This document shows, one piece after another, positions 43,510 to 52,849 of a stretch of 64,000 nucleotides of DNA. Made by a program: the position numbers and the translations under genes. The stretch covers positions 32,346-96,345 of the forward strand of contig NZ_SOSC01000011.1 in assembly GCF_005049285.1 (NCBI RefSeq). Reading direction: 5' to 3'. Numbering within the stretch: the stretch's first letter is position 1; the number at the start of each line of letters is the position of its first letter. This DNA is from Halorientalis salina. GTDB lineage: Archaea > Halobacteriota > Halobacteria > Halobacteriales > Haloarculaceae. Below the pieces are notes generated by a model. It was not told where the DNA came from. It did no database searches and worked only from the letters and a program-made list of their open reading frames with translations.

Positions 43510-45189
43510 TCAACTGGCTGATGCCTGATCGACCAGCGGCGCGATTCCGGTCACCTCGAAGCGGGCACCGCGAGACTCGCTGTCGGTGACCGAGATCTCC
43601 CACCCGTGGGCCTCGACGATGTTCTGGACGATCGAGAGCCCGAACCCAGTGCCGTCCTCGTTGGTGGTAAACCCGTCTTCGAAGACCTCGTTCCCGTGCT
43701 CGTCGGGAATCCCCTGGCCGTCGTCGGCGACGTAGAACCCCTCCTCAGTCGGCCCGACGGTCACGGTCGCGTCGTCGCGCCCGTGTTCGAGCGCGTTCCG
43801 AAAGAGGTTCTCGAAGACCCGCAGGAGGCGCTGCTCGTCGGCTTCGAACTCGCGGTCGCCCGTGACCCGGAGTTCGGCGTCGGTCGTCTCGACGTTGTCC
43901 CAGGCGCGGCGAGCCAGCGACCGGAGCCGGACCCGCGTTCGCTCGTCGACCCCCTGGCCCTCGCGTGCGAGTGTCAACACGTCCTCGATGATCCGGCTCA
44001 TCCGTTCGTGAGCGTCCTGCACGTCCTCGAAGTGCTCGCGTTCGTCCTTGACCAGCCCGAGTTCGAGTTTCGCCGATGCGACGTTGAGGGGGTTGCGCAG
44101 GTCGTGGGAGACGACGTTGGCGAACTGTTCGAGCTGGTCGTTCTGGCGTTCGAGTTCGCGCTGGCGGCGCTTCTGGTCGGTGACGTCGTGGACGAGGAAC
44201 AATCGCCCGATGAAAGTGTCGCGCTGATCGTACAGCGGGGAGATCTCGACCTGGTAGGTGCTAGCGCCGAACGACACTTCGGTTTCACGCTCGGCTTCCA
44301 TATCGTCGACGTTCTCGAAACGGTCCCGAACCGCCGGATGCGACGCAAGCAGCGTCTGTGCGCGTTTCCCGATGACGTCTGTGCCTTCCAGCCCGAGCAT
44401 CTCGCGGCCCGCCGGATTGATGTCGACCAGTTTGTCCTCGCGGTCGAGGACGAACACGCCGGCCCCGACGTTGTCGACGACGGTGCTGCGGGCGACCGGG
44501 ACGATCTCGAGGAAGTCCTCGCTGAAGATCGCCCACCACAGCGCCAGCCCCGTGACGGCGAACGAGACCGGGGTGAGATCGACGGTGATCGGCCCGAACA
44601 GGTAGAGCGCGTTGCCGATCCAGGGGGCAAACACCGCTACCAGGATGGCCACGACCTGCCGCTGATAGAGGGCCTCCGATCGGAACGCGAAACTAACCAG
44701 CATGATAGCGGATGCCGTCAGGAGCGCGTACGAATACGCGGTGTGGGCATGAAACAGCGGTCCCATAGTGGTGGCGTAGCCGATGAAGGTAGCCGGATCG
44801 GGTGCCCCGAAGGCCATGAACGACTCCTTCATCGGTGGCACCCACGCTGCCACGTTGATGAAGACCGGTTCGATCAGCAGGAGTGCAACCGAACGCCGCG
44901 AGATGTACTCTTCGCGCCCGGTGTACCGGAGTGCCAACAGAAAGAGGCACAACACGGAACCGGTCACGCCGACGTACCAGAGTCGCGCCGCGCTTTTGGC
45001 GACGGGCGTTCCGGAGAACACGCTGGCCACGCCGGCCATGAGGATCCAGAAAAACACCGAGACGAGTACGCCGACGAGCAACTTCGCCCCGCGGCGCTCC
45101 CGGTTTCGCCAGGCGTAGGTCGCGACACCGACAGACAACAGACCTGCGACGACCAGAACGGCCTGGAACAGCAACGCTTGAACGCTCAT
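43510..45189 (-). CDS. Membrane sensor histidine kinase (7TM, PAS)
   Basis: 559 residues from ATG 45189. Seven hydrophobic segments in residues 1-225 form the archaeal 7TM sensing domain, followed by a PAS domain (VVDNVGAGVFVLDREDKLVDIN), a His-box FANVVSHDLRNPLNVASAKLE (phospho-His) with coiled-coil, and an HATPase domain with FENLFRNALEHGRD (N-box), DDGQGIPDEH and EDGTGFGLSIVQ (G-boxes). It autophosphorylates and would pass phosphate to a response regulator encoded elsewhere. Stimulus unknown. Confidence 0.88.
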   Translation of the reverse strand: MSVQALLFQAVLVVAGLLSVGVATYAWRNRERRGAKLLVGVLVSVFFWILMAGVASVFSGTPVAKSAARLWYVGVTGSVLCLFLLALRYTGREEYISRRSVALLLIEPVFINVAAWVPPMKESFMAFGAPDPATFIGYATTMGPLFHAHTAYSYALLTASAIMLVSFAFRSEALYQRQVVAILVAVFAPWIGNALYLFGPITVDLTPVSFAVTGLALWWAIFSEDFLEIVPVARSTVVDNVGAGVFVLDREDKLVDINPAGREMLGLEGTDVIGKRAQTLLASHPAVRDRFENVDDMEAERETEVSFGASTYQVEISPLYDQRDTFIGRLFLVHDVTDQKRRQRELERQNDQLEQFANVVSHDLRNPLNVASAKLELGLVKDEREHFEDVQDAHERMSRIIEDVLTLAREGQGVDERTRVRLRSLARRAWDNVETTDAELRVTGDREFEADEQRLLRVFENLFRNALEHGRDDATVTVGPTEEGFYVADDGQGIPDEHGNEVFEDGFTTNEDGTGFGLSIVQNIVEAHGWEISVTDSESRGARFEVTGIAPLVDQASAS

Positions 45190-45401
45190 CCGCAACACAA
45201 TAACGGTCGTTCACATAAGTAATCTTAGGCCGTTTGCTGTGCTGAGGGCGGCGACGCCGCCGACCCACGTCCCCGAACTGACGAGCGTCCCGACTGCCGC
45301 GACCGCGCGCAGAACACGACGTAGGAAGCGAGACCGGCTGACGTGTAAACTCCCACTGCAGTCAAACAACGTTTATAGGCTGCCGCGCCGGATTCAGGGA
45401 T

Positions 45402-47081
45402 ATGTTCGACGAGGAGGACCTCCAGGAGATCCGATCGGCGAAAGCCGACTGGGAGGCGGAGTCGGTCGAGCCAACGGTCGAACGGTTCGGGGAACGCAAA
45501 GACGAGTTCACGACCGACACCGGAGGTCACACCGTCGACCGGTTGTACACGCCCGACGACATCGCGGAGAAAGACTACGAGGAAGAGCTGGGGTTCCCCG
45601 GCGAACCGCCGTACACCAGGGGCGTCTACCCGACGGGGTACCGGGGTCGCCTGTGGACCATGCGCCAGTACGCCGGGATGGGGACCGCCGCCGAGACTAA
45701 CGAGCGGTTCAACTACCTGCGCGATGAGGGCCAGACCGGCCTCTCGATGGCCTTCGACCTGCCGACCCAGATGGGGTACGATTCGGACAACGCCATGGCC
45801 GCCGGCGAAGTCGGGAAGACCGGCGTCGCCATCGACTCGCTCGACGACATGGAGACCGTCTTCGACGGCATCCCGCTGGACGAGGTGTCGACCAGCATGA
45901 CCATCAACGCCCCCGCGAGCGTCCTGCTGGCGATGTACATCGCCGTCGGCGACAAGCAGGGCGTCGACCGCGAGGAACTCAGAGGCACCATCCAGAACGA
46001 CGTGCTCAAGGAGTACATCGCACGGAACACCTACATTTACCCGCCCGAACCGTCGATGCGGATCATCACCGACATCTTCGAGTTCTGCGCCGAGGAAGTC
46101 CCGAACTTCAACACCATCTCCATCTCGGGCTACCACGTCCGCGAGGCCGGCTCGACGGCCGCCCAGGAGATCGCCTTCACCCTCGGCGACGGCATCGAGT
46201 ACGTCGAGGCCGCGCTGGAGGCCGGACTGGACGTCGACGAGTTCGCCCCGCAACTCTCCTTCTTTTTCGCCTCCTACAACAACATCCTGGAGGAAGTCGC
46301 GAAGTTCCGGGCCGCGCGGCGGATGTGGTACAAGATCATGGAGGAGCGCTTCGACGCGGACAACCCCAAGTCCAAACAGCTGAAGTTCCACACCCAGACC
46401 GCGGGCTCGACGCTGACCGCCCAGCAGGTCGAGAACAACGTCGTCCGTGTCGCCTACCAGGCACTCGCCGCGGTCCTGGGCGGCACCCAGAGCCTCCACA
46501 CCAACGGAAAAGACGAGGCCGTCAGCCTCCCGACCGAGAAATCCGTCCGGACGGCGCTGCGCACCCAGCAGATTCTAGCCCACGAATCCGGCGCCGCCGA
46601 CACCATCGACCCGCTGGCAGGCAGTTACTACGTCGAGAGCCTGACCGACGAACTCGAATCGGAGGCGTTCGACATCCTCGATCAGATCGACGACCGCGGC
46701 GGGATGTTGCCGGCCATCGAGGACCAGTGGGTCCAACGCGAGATCCAGGACACCGCTTTCGACCGCCAGCAGGAACAGGAGGCCGGCGAGCGCATCATCG
46801 TCGGCGTCAACGAGTACCAGGTCGAAGAGGAGGAGGACGTCGACATCGAGGAGGTCGACGAGGAACTGGAGCAAGAGCAGATCGACCGCGTCCAGACGCT
46901 GCGTTCGGACCGTGACAACGAGGCCGTCGACGCCAAGCTAGAGGCCGTCCGGGAAGCAGCCCGTGGGGACGAGAACCTGCTCCCCTATCTCGTCGACGCG
47001 GTGAAGGCGTACGCGACGACCGGCGAGATCTGTGACGCCATGCGTGACGTCTTCGGCGAGTATCAGGGCGGCGGCATCTGA
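45402..47081 (+). CDS. Methylmalonyl-CoA mutase large (catalytic) subunit
   Basis: 559 residues, the size of the separate catalytic subunit; the cobalamin-binding domain (C-terminal DxHxxG) is absent and must come from a small subunit elsewhere. Motifs: [92 protein letters not shown] and [10 protein letters not shown]. It converts methylmalonyl-CoA to succinyl-CoA with adenosylcobalamin, the last step of propionate catabolism; the epimerase is at 57290. TTTATAGG at 45372-45379 is its TATA box, 27 nt before ATG. Confidence 0.9.
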   Translation: MFDEEDLQEIRSAKADWEAESVEPTVERFGERKDEFTTDTGGHTVDRLYTPDDIAEKDYEEELGFPGEPPYTRGVYPTGYRGRLWTMRQYAGMGTAAETNERFNYLRDEGQTGLSMAFDLPTQMGYDSDNAMAAGEVGKTGVAIDSLDDMETVFDGIPLDEVSTSMTINAPASVLLAMYIAVGDKQGVDREELRGTIQNDVLKEYIARNTYIYPPEPSMRIITDIFEFCAEEVPNFNTISISGYHVREAGSTAAQEIAFTLGDGIEYVEAALEAGLDVDEFAPQLSFFFASYNNILEEVAKFRAARRMWYKIMEERFDADNPKSKQLKFHTQTAGSTLTAQQVENNVVRVAYQALAAVLGGTQSLHTNGKDEAVSLPTEKSVRTALRTQQILAHESGAADTIDPLAGSYYVESLTDELESEAFDILDQIDDRGGMLPAIEDQWVQREIQDTAFDRQQEQEAGERIIVGVNEYQVEEEEDVDIEEVDEELEQEQIDRVQTLRSDRDNEAVDAKLEAVREAARGDENLLPYLVDAVKAYATTGEICDAMRDVFGEYQGGGI

Positions 47082-47156
47082 TTCCCACGAAGGAGAGAGT
47101 TCGCTACGGAGGGGTGCGGCACAATCGTTTTGGTTGCCTGGTACGTTGAGTCGGCA

Positions 47157-47678
47157 GTGACCGAGCGAACCGTCGCACTCGGCCATCTCGTCGACGAGGA
47201 CCGGCGCTGTACTGGCGGGTCGCGTCCGCTGTCGATGGACGGCGAGGCCTGCGAGCGGGTCCGGACGTATCTGGTCTCCGCGGGATCAGTGCGCGGCGTC
47301 GAGGAGACGACGTGGGTGTTCGGTCGCCGAGTCGTCGACGAGCGGTTCGTGCTCCTGGAGTTCGGTGCCCCCGAGGACCAGTCGGCGACCGTCTGTTTCC
47401 TGACCGACACCGGCCACCTCTGTTTCGACCGCGGTGGGCCGCTCCTCGGAAACGAGTACGTCGCGGCGCTGCTCGGGGGGTACCTCCGATTTCACGATGG
47501 GGACTTCGAACTCCACGCCGAACCCGTCGGCGGCGTCGACGCACTCCGGGCGGCGAGAGACGAACTCGCCGAGACCGGACTCGTCGACGAGGCCGGCGAC
47601 GGCGAGGGCCCGTTCGCCGACGGCCTGTCGCGGCTGGCGACGGAACTCGACGACGAGATCTCCCGAGCCCGGAGTTAG
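47157..47678 (+). CDS. Uncharacterised haloarchaeal protein
   Basis: 173 residues, read from GTG 47157 (VTERTVALGHLVDEDRRC); a TTG nine codons earlier is in frame. It contains beta-rich stretches (WVFGRRVVDERFVLLEFGAPED, CFLTDTGHLCFDRGG) with one short helix at the end and three Cys. No family recognised with confidence. Its TAG stop interlocks with the stop of the next, convergent gene (TTAG, 47675-47678). Confidence 0.65.
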   Translation: MTERTVALGHLVDEDRRCTGGSRPLSMDGEACERVRTYLVSAGSVRGVEETTWVFGRRVVDERFVLLEFGAPEDQSATVCFLTDTGHLCFDRGGPLLGNEYVAALLGGYLRFHDGDFELHAEPVGGVDALRAARDELAETGLVDEAGDGEGPFADGLSRLATELDDEISRARS

Positions 47679-48403
47679 AGTTCCAGTTCCATCATCACCT
47701 GATCGACGCGCTCGCCGTCGATGCGGTAGTGATCCGACCGGGTGGCCGCGACCGTGGCACCGAACGCCTCGAAGAAGGTAATCGCCGACTCGTTCGTCGC
47801 CGGGAAACTGTTGTACACCTTGTGCAGGTGGGCCTCGTCGGCCCAGTCGAGTGCGCGCTCGATGAGGAGTCGCCCGATGCCGTGGCCGCGGTACTCCTCG
47901 ATCAGGCCGACGGTGAGTTGGGCGGTGTGCTCGAGTTTGTCCAGTTCCGGTGTTTCGAGGTGTACCCACCCGACGACCTCGTCCTCGACGGTCGCGACGA
48001 AGAACACCCGCGACTCGCGCTCGTTGTGCCGGAGCAGCGCGCCCTCGTAATCGAGTTGCTGGGCGACGCTCTCGGCCTCGACGTACCGACCCTCCTCGAC
48101 CACCTGACGCATGGTCCCGACGATCCCCCCGATGTCGTCCTGCCGTGCCGGCCGGATCGTCGCCGTCAGATCGCCCAGGTCGTGTGTTTCCCCGACGCCG
48201 GTATCGAGCGCGATTTCGAGGCGGTCGTCGTGGACATCGAGATAGCCGTCTCGATCCAGCATCGAGACGAGATGCCCGAACCGCCTGGGTTCGAATCCCA
48301 GGGCGGCCTGCGCGCGGTCGGAGGGAACGCCGCCGTGTTGCTCGACGTACTCGTAGATCCGACGGCGGTCCGCGTCCAGATCGATCGGCTCCAGCGAGTC
48401 CAT
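47675..48403 (-). CDS. Winged-helix plus GNAT acetyltransferase fusion
   Basis: 242 residues from ATG 48403. Residues 1-70 look like a winged helix (IYEYVEQHGGVPSDRAQAAL, GYLDVHDDRLEI), joined to a GNAT domain from about 85 with the acetyl-CoA motif LTVGLIEEYRGHGIGRLLIERAL. A fused HTH-acetyltransferase suggests a ligand-responsive regulator or a modifying enzyme for a nucleic-acid-bound substrate. The T-arm-like string at 48282-48302 lies within this coding region and is not a tRNA. Confidence 0.8.
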   Translation of the reverse strand: MDSLEPIDLDADRRRIYEYVEQHGGVPSDRAQAALGFEPRRFGHLVSMLDRDGYLDVHDDRLEIALDTGVGETHDLGDLTATIRPARQDDIGGIVGTMRQVVEEGRYVEAESVAQQLDYEGALLRHNERESRVFFVATVEDEVVGWVHLETPELDKLEHTAQLTVGLIEEYRGHGIGRLLIERALDWADEAHLHKVYNSFPATNESAITFFEAFGATVAATRSDHYRIDGERVDQVMMELEL

Positions 48404-48641
48404 GCCAGCAGTGTCGGCACGCCGCCGACTTAGTTCTTGAGTCGCGTTACCACATGTAAGACAACAATCACGTATGACGCCACCCGGTTCCACACGCGAT
48501 ACCCGGTCGAGACGCGGCCACCCGAACCAGCAGTTCATACGGAGTCATACAACCTGTGCAGGGCGTACGCACGGGTCATAAGAACCATTATACAGCTCAG
48601 ATAGTAGGTTGTGAGTAGTTAGCGCAGATCAACATCCATAC

Positions 48642-49850
48642 ATGAATCTCGTCGAACGACTCAAGACGATCGGTCCGGGCGCGATGGTCGCCGCGGCGTT
48701 CATCGGTCCGGGAACCGTCACGACGGCAAGCGTAACAGGCGCACGGTTCGGGTACGCACTGATCTGGACGATCGCGTTCTCGGTCATCGCGACCATCGTG
48801 TTACAGGAGATGAGCGCTCGCCTCGGGCTGGTCACGCGAGAGGGGCTGGGTGAGGCGCTCAGGAAGCGCTTCGATAACCCGTTGCCCCAGTACGTGAGCG
48901 TCGCGCTCGTGGTGAGCGCGATCGGGATCGGGACGGCGGCCTACGAGGCCGGCAACATCCTCGGCGGTGCGGCCGGCCTCGAAACCATCACCGGCGTGAG
49001 CCAGACGATCTGGGGGCCGCTGATGGGCCTCATCGCCGGTGCCCTCCTGTGGACGGGTAACTACAAGCTCATCGAACGCGCGCTGGTCGGGCTCGTGGCC
49101 ATCATGGGCCTGTCCTTCCTCATCGACGCGATCCTCATCGGGCCGGACTTCACCGCGATCATGGGCGGGTTCGTCCCGAAAGTCCCGGAGGGGTCGGCGT
49201 TCGTCATCACCGGACTCATCGGGACGACCGTCGTCGGATACAACCTCTTCCTGCACGCGAGCAGCGTCCAGGAGCGCTGGAGCAGCATCGAGGATCTCGG
49301 CGAGTGTCGGACCGACACCGTCCTCTCCATCGTCGTCGGGGGGCTCATCACCCTCGCGATCCTGACGACGGCGGCCGCGGCGTTCCCGGTCGGCACGGAG
49401 ATCGAGGACGTGGGCACGATGGCCCAGCAACTCGAACCGCTCGTGGGTACGCACGCGAAGATATTCTTCAGCATCGGGCTGTTCGCCGCCGGGTTCACCA
49501 GCGCGACCACGGCACCGCTGGCCGGGGCGTACGCAACCGCCGGCGCGCTCGGCTGGGAGCGAGATCTCACCTCGACGCGATTTCGCGCAGTCTGGGGGAC
49601 CATCCTGCTCGTGGGCGTGGTCTTCTCCGCGCTGGGAACCAGCCCGGTCCAGGCGATCCTGTTCGCACAGGTCGCCAACGGCATCCTGCTGCCGATCATC
49701 GCCCTGTTCCTCATCTACGTGATGAACGACCGCAAGTCGCTCGGCGACTACGTCAACACGACGCCACAGAACGTCCTGGGCGGCATCGTGACCCTCGTCG
49801 TCGTCTGGCTCGGCGTTCGGACACTACTGTCCATCGCAGGCGTCCTCTGA
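48642..49850 (+). CDS. NRAMP-family transporter lacking canonical metal-binding motifs
   Basis: 402 residues with about 11 hydrophobic helices, normal NRAMP length. However, helix 1 reads AAAFIGPGTVTTASVTGA: the metal-coordinating DPGN is GPGT (22-25). Helix 6 reads GTTVVGYNLFLHASSV instead of an MPHNLxLHS motif. Both usual Mn/Fe ligands are thus missing, so it is unlikely to move metal ions. NRAMP-like carriers of this kind occur beside 5-oxoprolinase genes (for example YcsG in Bacillus subtilis); with racemase-family and hydantoinase genes next door, an organic acid or cyclic amide is the better guess. Confidence 0.85.
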   Translation: MNLVERLKTIGPGAMVAAAFIGPGTVTTASVTGARFGYALIWTIAFSVIATIVLQEMSARLGLVTREGLGEALRKRFDNPLPQYVSVALVVSAIGIGTAAYEAGNILGGAAGLETITGVSQTIWGPLMGLIAGALLWTGNYKLIERALVGLVAIMGLSFLIDAILIGPDFTAIMGGFVPKVPEGSAFVITGLIGTTVVGYNLFLHASSVQERWSSIEDLGECRTDTVLSIVVGGLITLAILTTAAAAFPVGTEIEDVGTMAQQLEPLVGTHAKIFFSIGLFAAGFTSATTAPLAGAYATAGALGWERDLTSTRFRAVWGTILLVGVVFSALGTSPVQAILFAQVANGILLPIIALFLIYVMNDRKSLGDYVNTTPQNVLGGIVTLVVVWLGVRTLLSIAGVL

Positions 49851-49961
49851 TCGACCCCGACCACCGATTCTCATGAACACACCACCCACTAGCGACGGCG
49901 CTCGCACAGTCCGAGAACCGACCCCATCGCTGTCCCCGACCACACGCCCGGAGGGACAGTC

Positions 49962-50663
49962 GTGACGACGAGACTCGGACTCGTCGTCCCCTCCTCGAAC
50001 ACGACCGCCGAACCGGAGTTCGCGGCCGCGACCCCGGACGACGTGACCCGCCACGCCGCCCGAATGCCGCTCGCGGACGTGACGGCGGACGCGCTCGACG
50101 AGATGGCGGACGGTGCCCTCGACGCGGCCGACCGTCTCGCTGACGCCGGTGTCGACGGCGTCGCCTATGCCTGTACGACTGGCAGTCTGCTTCACGGCGC
50201 ATCCTTCGCCCGCGACCTGGAGTCGCGGCTCGGCGCTGCGGTGGACGCACCGGCAGTCGTGACCGCGCTGTCCGTCCGCCGAGCACTGGACTACCTCGAC
50301 GCGACGAAGGTGGCCGTCGTCACGCCGTACGTCGACGATCTCAACGAGCGCGAACGGCGGTTCCTGGTCGATGCCGGGTTCGAGGTCGTCACGCTCGACG
50401 GCCGCGGCATCGTCGACAACACGGAAATCGGCGCGCTGACGCCAGAGGACGCGGTCGAGCAGGTCCGAACCGCCGTCGACGCCGACACCGTGGACGCCGT
50501 CTTCGTCTCGTGTACGAACTACAACTCGCTGCCGGCGATCGAGCGGCTGGAAGCCGAAATCGGGGTGCCCGTCGTGACGAGCAACCAAGCGACTGCCTGG
50601 GACCTCTGTCGGTCAGTTGATCTTCCCACGACGGAAATTCCGGGCGCGCTCGGTGACGAGTAA
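49962..50663 (+). CDS. Maleate isomerase/Asp-Glu racemase family enzyme
   Basis: 233 residues from GTG 49962, with GGAGG (49950-49954) as a Shine-Dalgarno. RLGLVVPSSNTTAEPEF is the conserved N-terminus of the family, and the paired catalytic Cys are visible: Cys71 in YACTTGSLLHG and Cys184 in VSCTNYNSL. Members include maleate cis-trans isomerase, arylmalonate decarboxylase and hydantoin racemase. With HyuA/HyuB genes in the same neighbourhood, a racemase acting on hydantoin-like or oxoproline-like rings is plausible. It follows the NRAMP-like gene on the same strand by 111 bp. Confidence 0.85.
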   Translation: MTTRLGLVVPSSNTTAEPEFAAATPDDVTRHAARMPLADVTADALDEMADGALDAADRLADAGVDGVAYACTTGSLLHGASFARDLESRLGAAVDAPAVVTALSVRRALDYLDATKVAVVTPYVDDLNERERRFLVDAGFEVVTLDGRGIVDNTEIGALTPEDAVEQVRTAVDADTVDAVFVSCTNYNSLPAIERLEAEIGVPVVTSNQATAWDLCRSVDLPTTEIPGALGDE

Positions 50664-50699
50664 CTGAATTTATTCTCGCGGCGACGGTCGCTTTCCGGT

Positions 50700-50987
50700 T
50701 CAAACCGTCTCGGACAGCCTGGGCGGCGAGGGAGCGAAGACACGTACTCGCCGCTCCCAGAGCAGCTGCCAGGCGCGAACGATTTCTCCGAACACTCGCC
50801 AAAACGGTCGAATAAGGTGCGATGAACCGACGGCTGTCTTTCGGGGACGGGTAGTGATGTTCGTCCCACACTCCGGACACAGATAGCGAGTGACAGCCCC
50901 GGTCTCGACCAGTGTCCAGTCTCCGTCGTAGCGGCTCTGGTGGTCACAGTTTGGACAGAACAGCGTCGATTTAACTGTTTTCAGGCG
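50700..50987 (-). pseudogene. 5'-truncated zinc-ribbon protein gene (cut by insertion element)
   Basis: Reading minus-strand codons from 50987 down gives 95 codons without ATG, GTG or TTG usable at the start (the first is CGC, then CTG), preceded by an in-frame TAG at 50988-50990. The product would begin KTVKSTLFCPNCDHQSRYDGDW (in two parts: KTVKSTLFCPNC, DHQSRYDGDW), then RYLCPECGTNITTRPR and a helical basic tail: a two-CxxC zinc ribbon of a haloarchaeal small-protein type. The insertion element's left-end hairpin starts at 50993, so the original start codon was most likely removed by its arrival. Confidence 0.7.
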
Positions 50988-51183
50988 CTAAGTCCCCTTC
51001 CTCAACGAGCAACGCAGGCCGAAGGCCGAGTAGCACAGTAGGGAGGGGATACAGCGTCCCCAGAATCGAAGATTCTGGTGTGCGAACGAATCGCAGAGCG
51101 ATTCGTCCACGCCGTCATCGTCCCTCAAACACTCTGCGACGACCGGCCCACAGGCCCACGCCACCCACAAACTACTTGTATGC

Positions 51184-51197
51184 AAATTACGTAATTT
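51184..51197. promoter_or_regulatory. Perfect palindrome before the RHH gene
   Basis: AAATTACGTAATTT, a 14-bp perfect palindrome ending five bases before GTG 51203. Likely operator for the RHH protein itself, which would then limit expression of the downstream tnpB. Confidence 0.5.
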
Positions 51198-51202
51198 ATG
51201 AT

Positions 51203-51328
51203 GTGGCAACGCGAAAGACCATCTCCATCCGTGACGACCAAGAGGAGTGGATTCAGGACAACCACCTGAACCTCTCCTCGTTCGTTCAAGAGAAACTGGA
51301 CGAACTTATCGAACAACGAGAGTCATAG
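51203..51328 (+). CDS. Small ribbon-helix-helix protein of the insertion element
   Basis: 41 residues from GTG 51203 (upstream in-frame codons reach 51080 but have no RHH character). Strand RKTISIRDDQ then two helices EEWIQDNHLN and LSSFVQEKLDELIEQRES make an RHH DNA-binding fold. It ends TAG immediately before the tnpB ATG (51329), so the two are co-translated units. Such short RHH partners accompany haloarchaeal tnpB genes and probably repress the element. Confidence 0.75.
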   Translation: MATRKTISIRDDQEEWIQDNHLNLSSFVQEKLDELIEQRES

Positions 51329-52558
51329 ATGCACTACAACTACAAGTATCGACTTGACCCATCGGAAGACTTCACTGAGACGCTTCTGCACCACATCGAT
51401 ACTTGTAGGCAACTCTACAACCACGCCCTCTACAAACTCAACGAAGCAGACGAGATCCCCGCTCGATACGAGGTACAGGACACGCTCCCTGACCTCAAAG
51501 AGTGGTGGGATGACCTGACCGACATTCACTCGAAAGTTCTCCAGATGGTCGTCAAGCGTGTCTACGACAATCTCTCCACACTCAAAGCGCAGAAGGAGAA
51601 CGGACGCGCCGTCGGGATGCTCAAGTGGAAACCGCCACGAGAGTATCGGTCGCTCACCTACAATCAGTCCGGCTTCAAACTCAAGAATACGAGTGGTCGG
51701 CCTGTCCTGTGGTTGAGCAAAATCGGTGAGATACCGATTCACCTCCACCGAGACATTCCCGAGAACGCGACCATCAAACAGGTCACGGTCAAACAAGAAC
51801 CGACGGGCGAATGGTTCGCTACCTTCGGCATCGACGTGGACGAAACCATGCCGGAGAAACCAGCGAATCCCGAGAAATGCGTCGGAATCGACGTAGGGAT
51901 TCTCAAGTACGCACACGATACGGACGGCACGGCGGTCGGGTCACTTGACCTGTCCGATGAGCGCGAGCGATTAGAACGCGCTCAACGTTATCTCTCACGG
52001 AAAGAACACGGCTCTGCGAATTGGGAGAAACAACGAAAAGTCGTGGCCGAGCGTCACGCCGAGTTGAAGCGGAAGCGTCGTGATTTCCTCCACAAGTTGT
52101 CGAACTACTACGCCACCGAGTATGACTTGGTGGCTGTCGAAGACTTGGACGCGAAGGGACTGGTTGAACTGCCGGGCAACTCGCGGAACCGCACAGGTGC
52201 GGCGTGGGGAACGTTCCTCCAGATGCTCGAATACAAGTGTGAGCGTGAGGGGACGCACTTCGTCGCGGTTGACCCGAGAGACACGACAAAAGAGTGTGGC
52301 TCCTGTGGTGTCAAGACGGACAAACCATTGTGGGTGCGCGAACACTCGTGTCCCTCCTGTGGGTTTGAAGCGGACAGAGACGCGAACGCGGCGTGGAACA
52401 TCCTTTCTCGCGGTCTTGAAGACGTAGGAGTGGGACACTCCAAATCAACGCCTGTGGAGACTGCACTCCCTGCGGATACACCCGTATCTGCAAAGCGCGT
52501 CGTGGAAACAGGAAGCCCCACCCTCAAGGAGCGAACCGCGGCAGCGGTGAGCGAGTAG
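51329..52558 (+). CDS. tnpB: TnpB RNA-guided endonuclease (OrfB_IS605 family)
   Basis: 409 residues. RuvC-like triad: Asp188 in CVGIDVGILKY, Glu271 in VAVEDLDAKG, Asp351 in EADRDANAAWNIL; zinc-finger Cys323, Cys326, Cys341, Cys344. It is divergent from the copy at 1.7 kb in sequence but equal in length and domain order. The reading frame runs into the right-end hairpin (stop at 52556-52558), so the last residues SPTLKERTAAAVSE are encoded by the element's structured end. Intact and probably active in target cleavage; mobility needs a TnpA in trans. Confidence 0.92.
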   Translation: MHYNYKYRLDPSEDFTETLLHHIDTCRQLYNHALYKLNEADEIPARYEVQDTLPDLKEWWDDLTDIHSKVLQMVVKRVYDNLSTLKAQKENGRAVGMLKWKPPREYRSLTYNQSGFKLKNTSGRPVLWLSKIGEIPIHLHRDIPENATIKQVTVKQEPTGEWFATFGIDVDETMPEKPANPEKCVGIDVGILKYAHDTDGTAVGSLDLSDERERLERAQRYLSRKEHGSANWEKQRKVVAERHAELKRKRRDFLHKLSNYYATEYDLVAVEDLDAKGLVELPGNSRNRTGAAWGTFLQMLEYKCEREGTHFVAVDPRDTTKECGSCGVKTDKPLWVREHSCPSCGFEADRDANAAWNILSRGLEDVGVGHSKSTPVETALPADTPVSAKRVVETGSPTLKERTAAAVSE

Positions 52559-52565
52559 GGTGGGG
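52420..52565 (+). ncRNA. Candidate omega/reRNA of the second tnpB element
   Basis: The 3' end of tnpB and the right-end hairpin (outer stem 52516-52524/52557-52565, inner stem 52535-52548) form a compact fold; the guide would come from the flank after 52565. Boundaries and expression are inferred. Confidence 0.35.
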
Positions 52566-52849
52566 TAGTTCACACGGCACACGTGCCGCTGGGGAGTCTG
52601 TCGATGTCATCGCTCGTCTCGGGGTTCGGGATACCCATCAAAAGTTCTGGGTATGAGAGCTCCATACCTCACTATACTTTCTCCGGCACTCTCGGCGTCA
52701 GACCCCCACTATCGAGACACAGAGCGAACGAGCGCCGGTCTCCTGTGTCGTTCCGTGCAACTGATAGTGTATGCCAGATGTGAAGTCGTCCACTGTGGGG
52801 TGCTGCCGGGCCAGACCCAACTCCCACGAACTCCGTGAGTCCGTCCCAG
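52566..52849. other. Gene-free DNA right of the second element
   Basis: Begins with CGGCAC-AC-GTGCCG (52575-52588), a small perfect hairpin just outside the element's right end, then 260 bases without coding character. The text around 52660-52770 has repeated CACTAT/ATAGTG strings, but nothing that makes a clear feature. Confidence 0.4.

Larger units (their letters stand above)
50993..52565 (+). mobile_element. Second TnpB-only IS200/IS605-type element with RHH gene
   Basis: Ends are hairpins with matching design. Left: TCCCCTTCCT (50993-51002) pairs with AGGGAGGGGA (51040-51049), one G-U pair, with inner GGCC-GAA-GGCC. Right: CCCCACCCT (52516-52524) pairs with AGGGTGGGG (52557-52565), with inner ACCGC/GCGGT. 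Both outer loops contain CCTCAA(C/G)GAGC and end GAGTAGGG-like. It carries a ribbon-helix-helix ORF and tnpB but no tnpA. It lies between the racemase gene and the hyuBA genes and truncates the zinc-ribbon gene at 50700. Confidence 0.8.

Noticed and set aside
48282..48302. T-arm-like string (CCTGG, GTTCGAATC, CCAGG) suggesting a tRNA
   Set aside because: It lies inside the coding region of the HTH-GNAT gene, in frame as GFEPRR, and no matching acceptor, D- or anticodon arms flank it.
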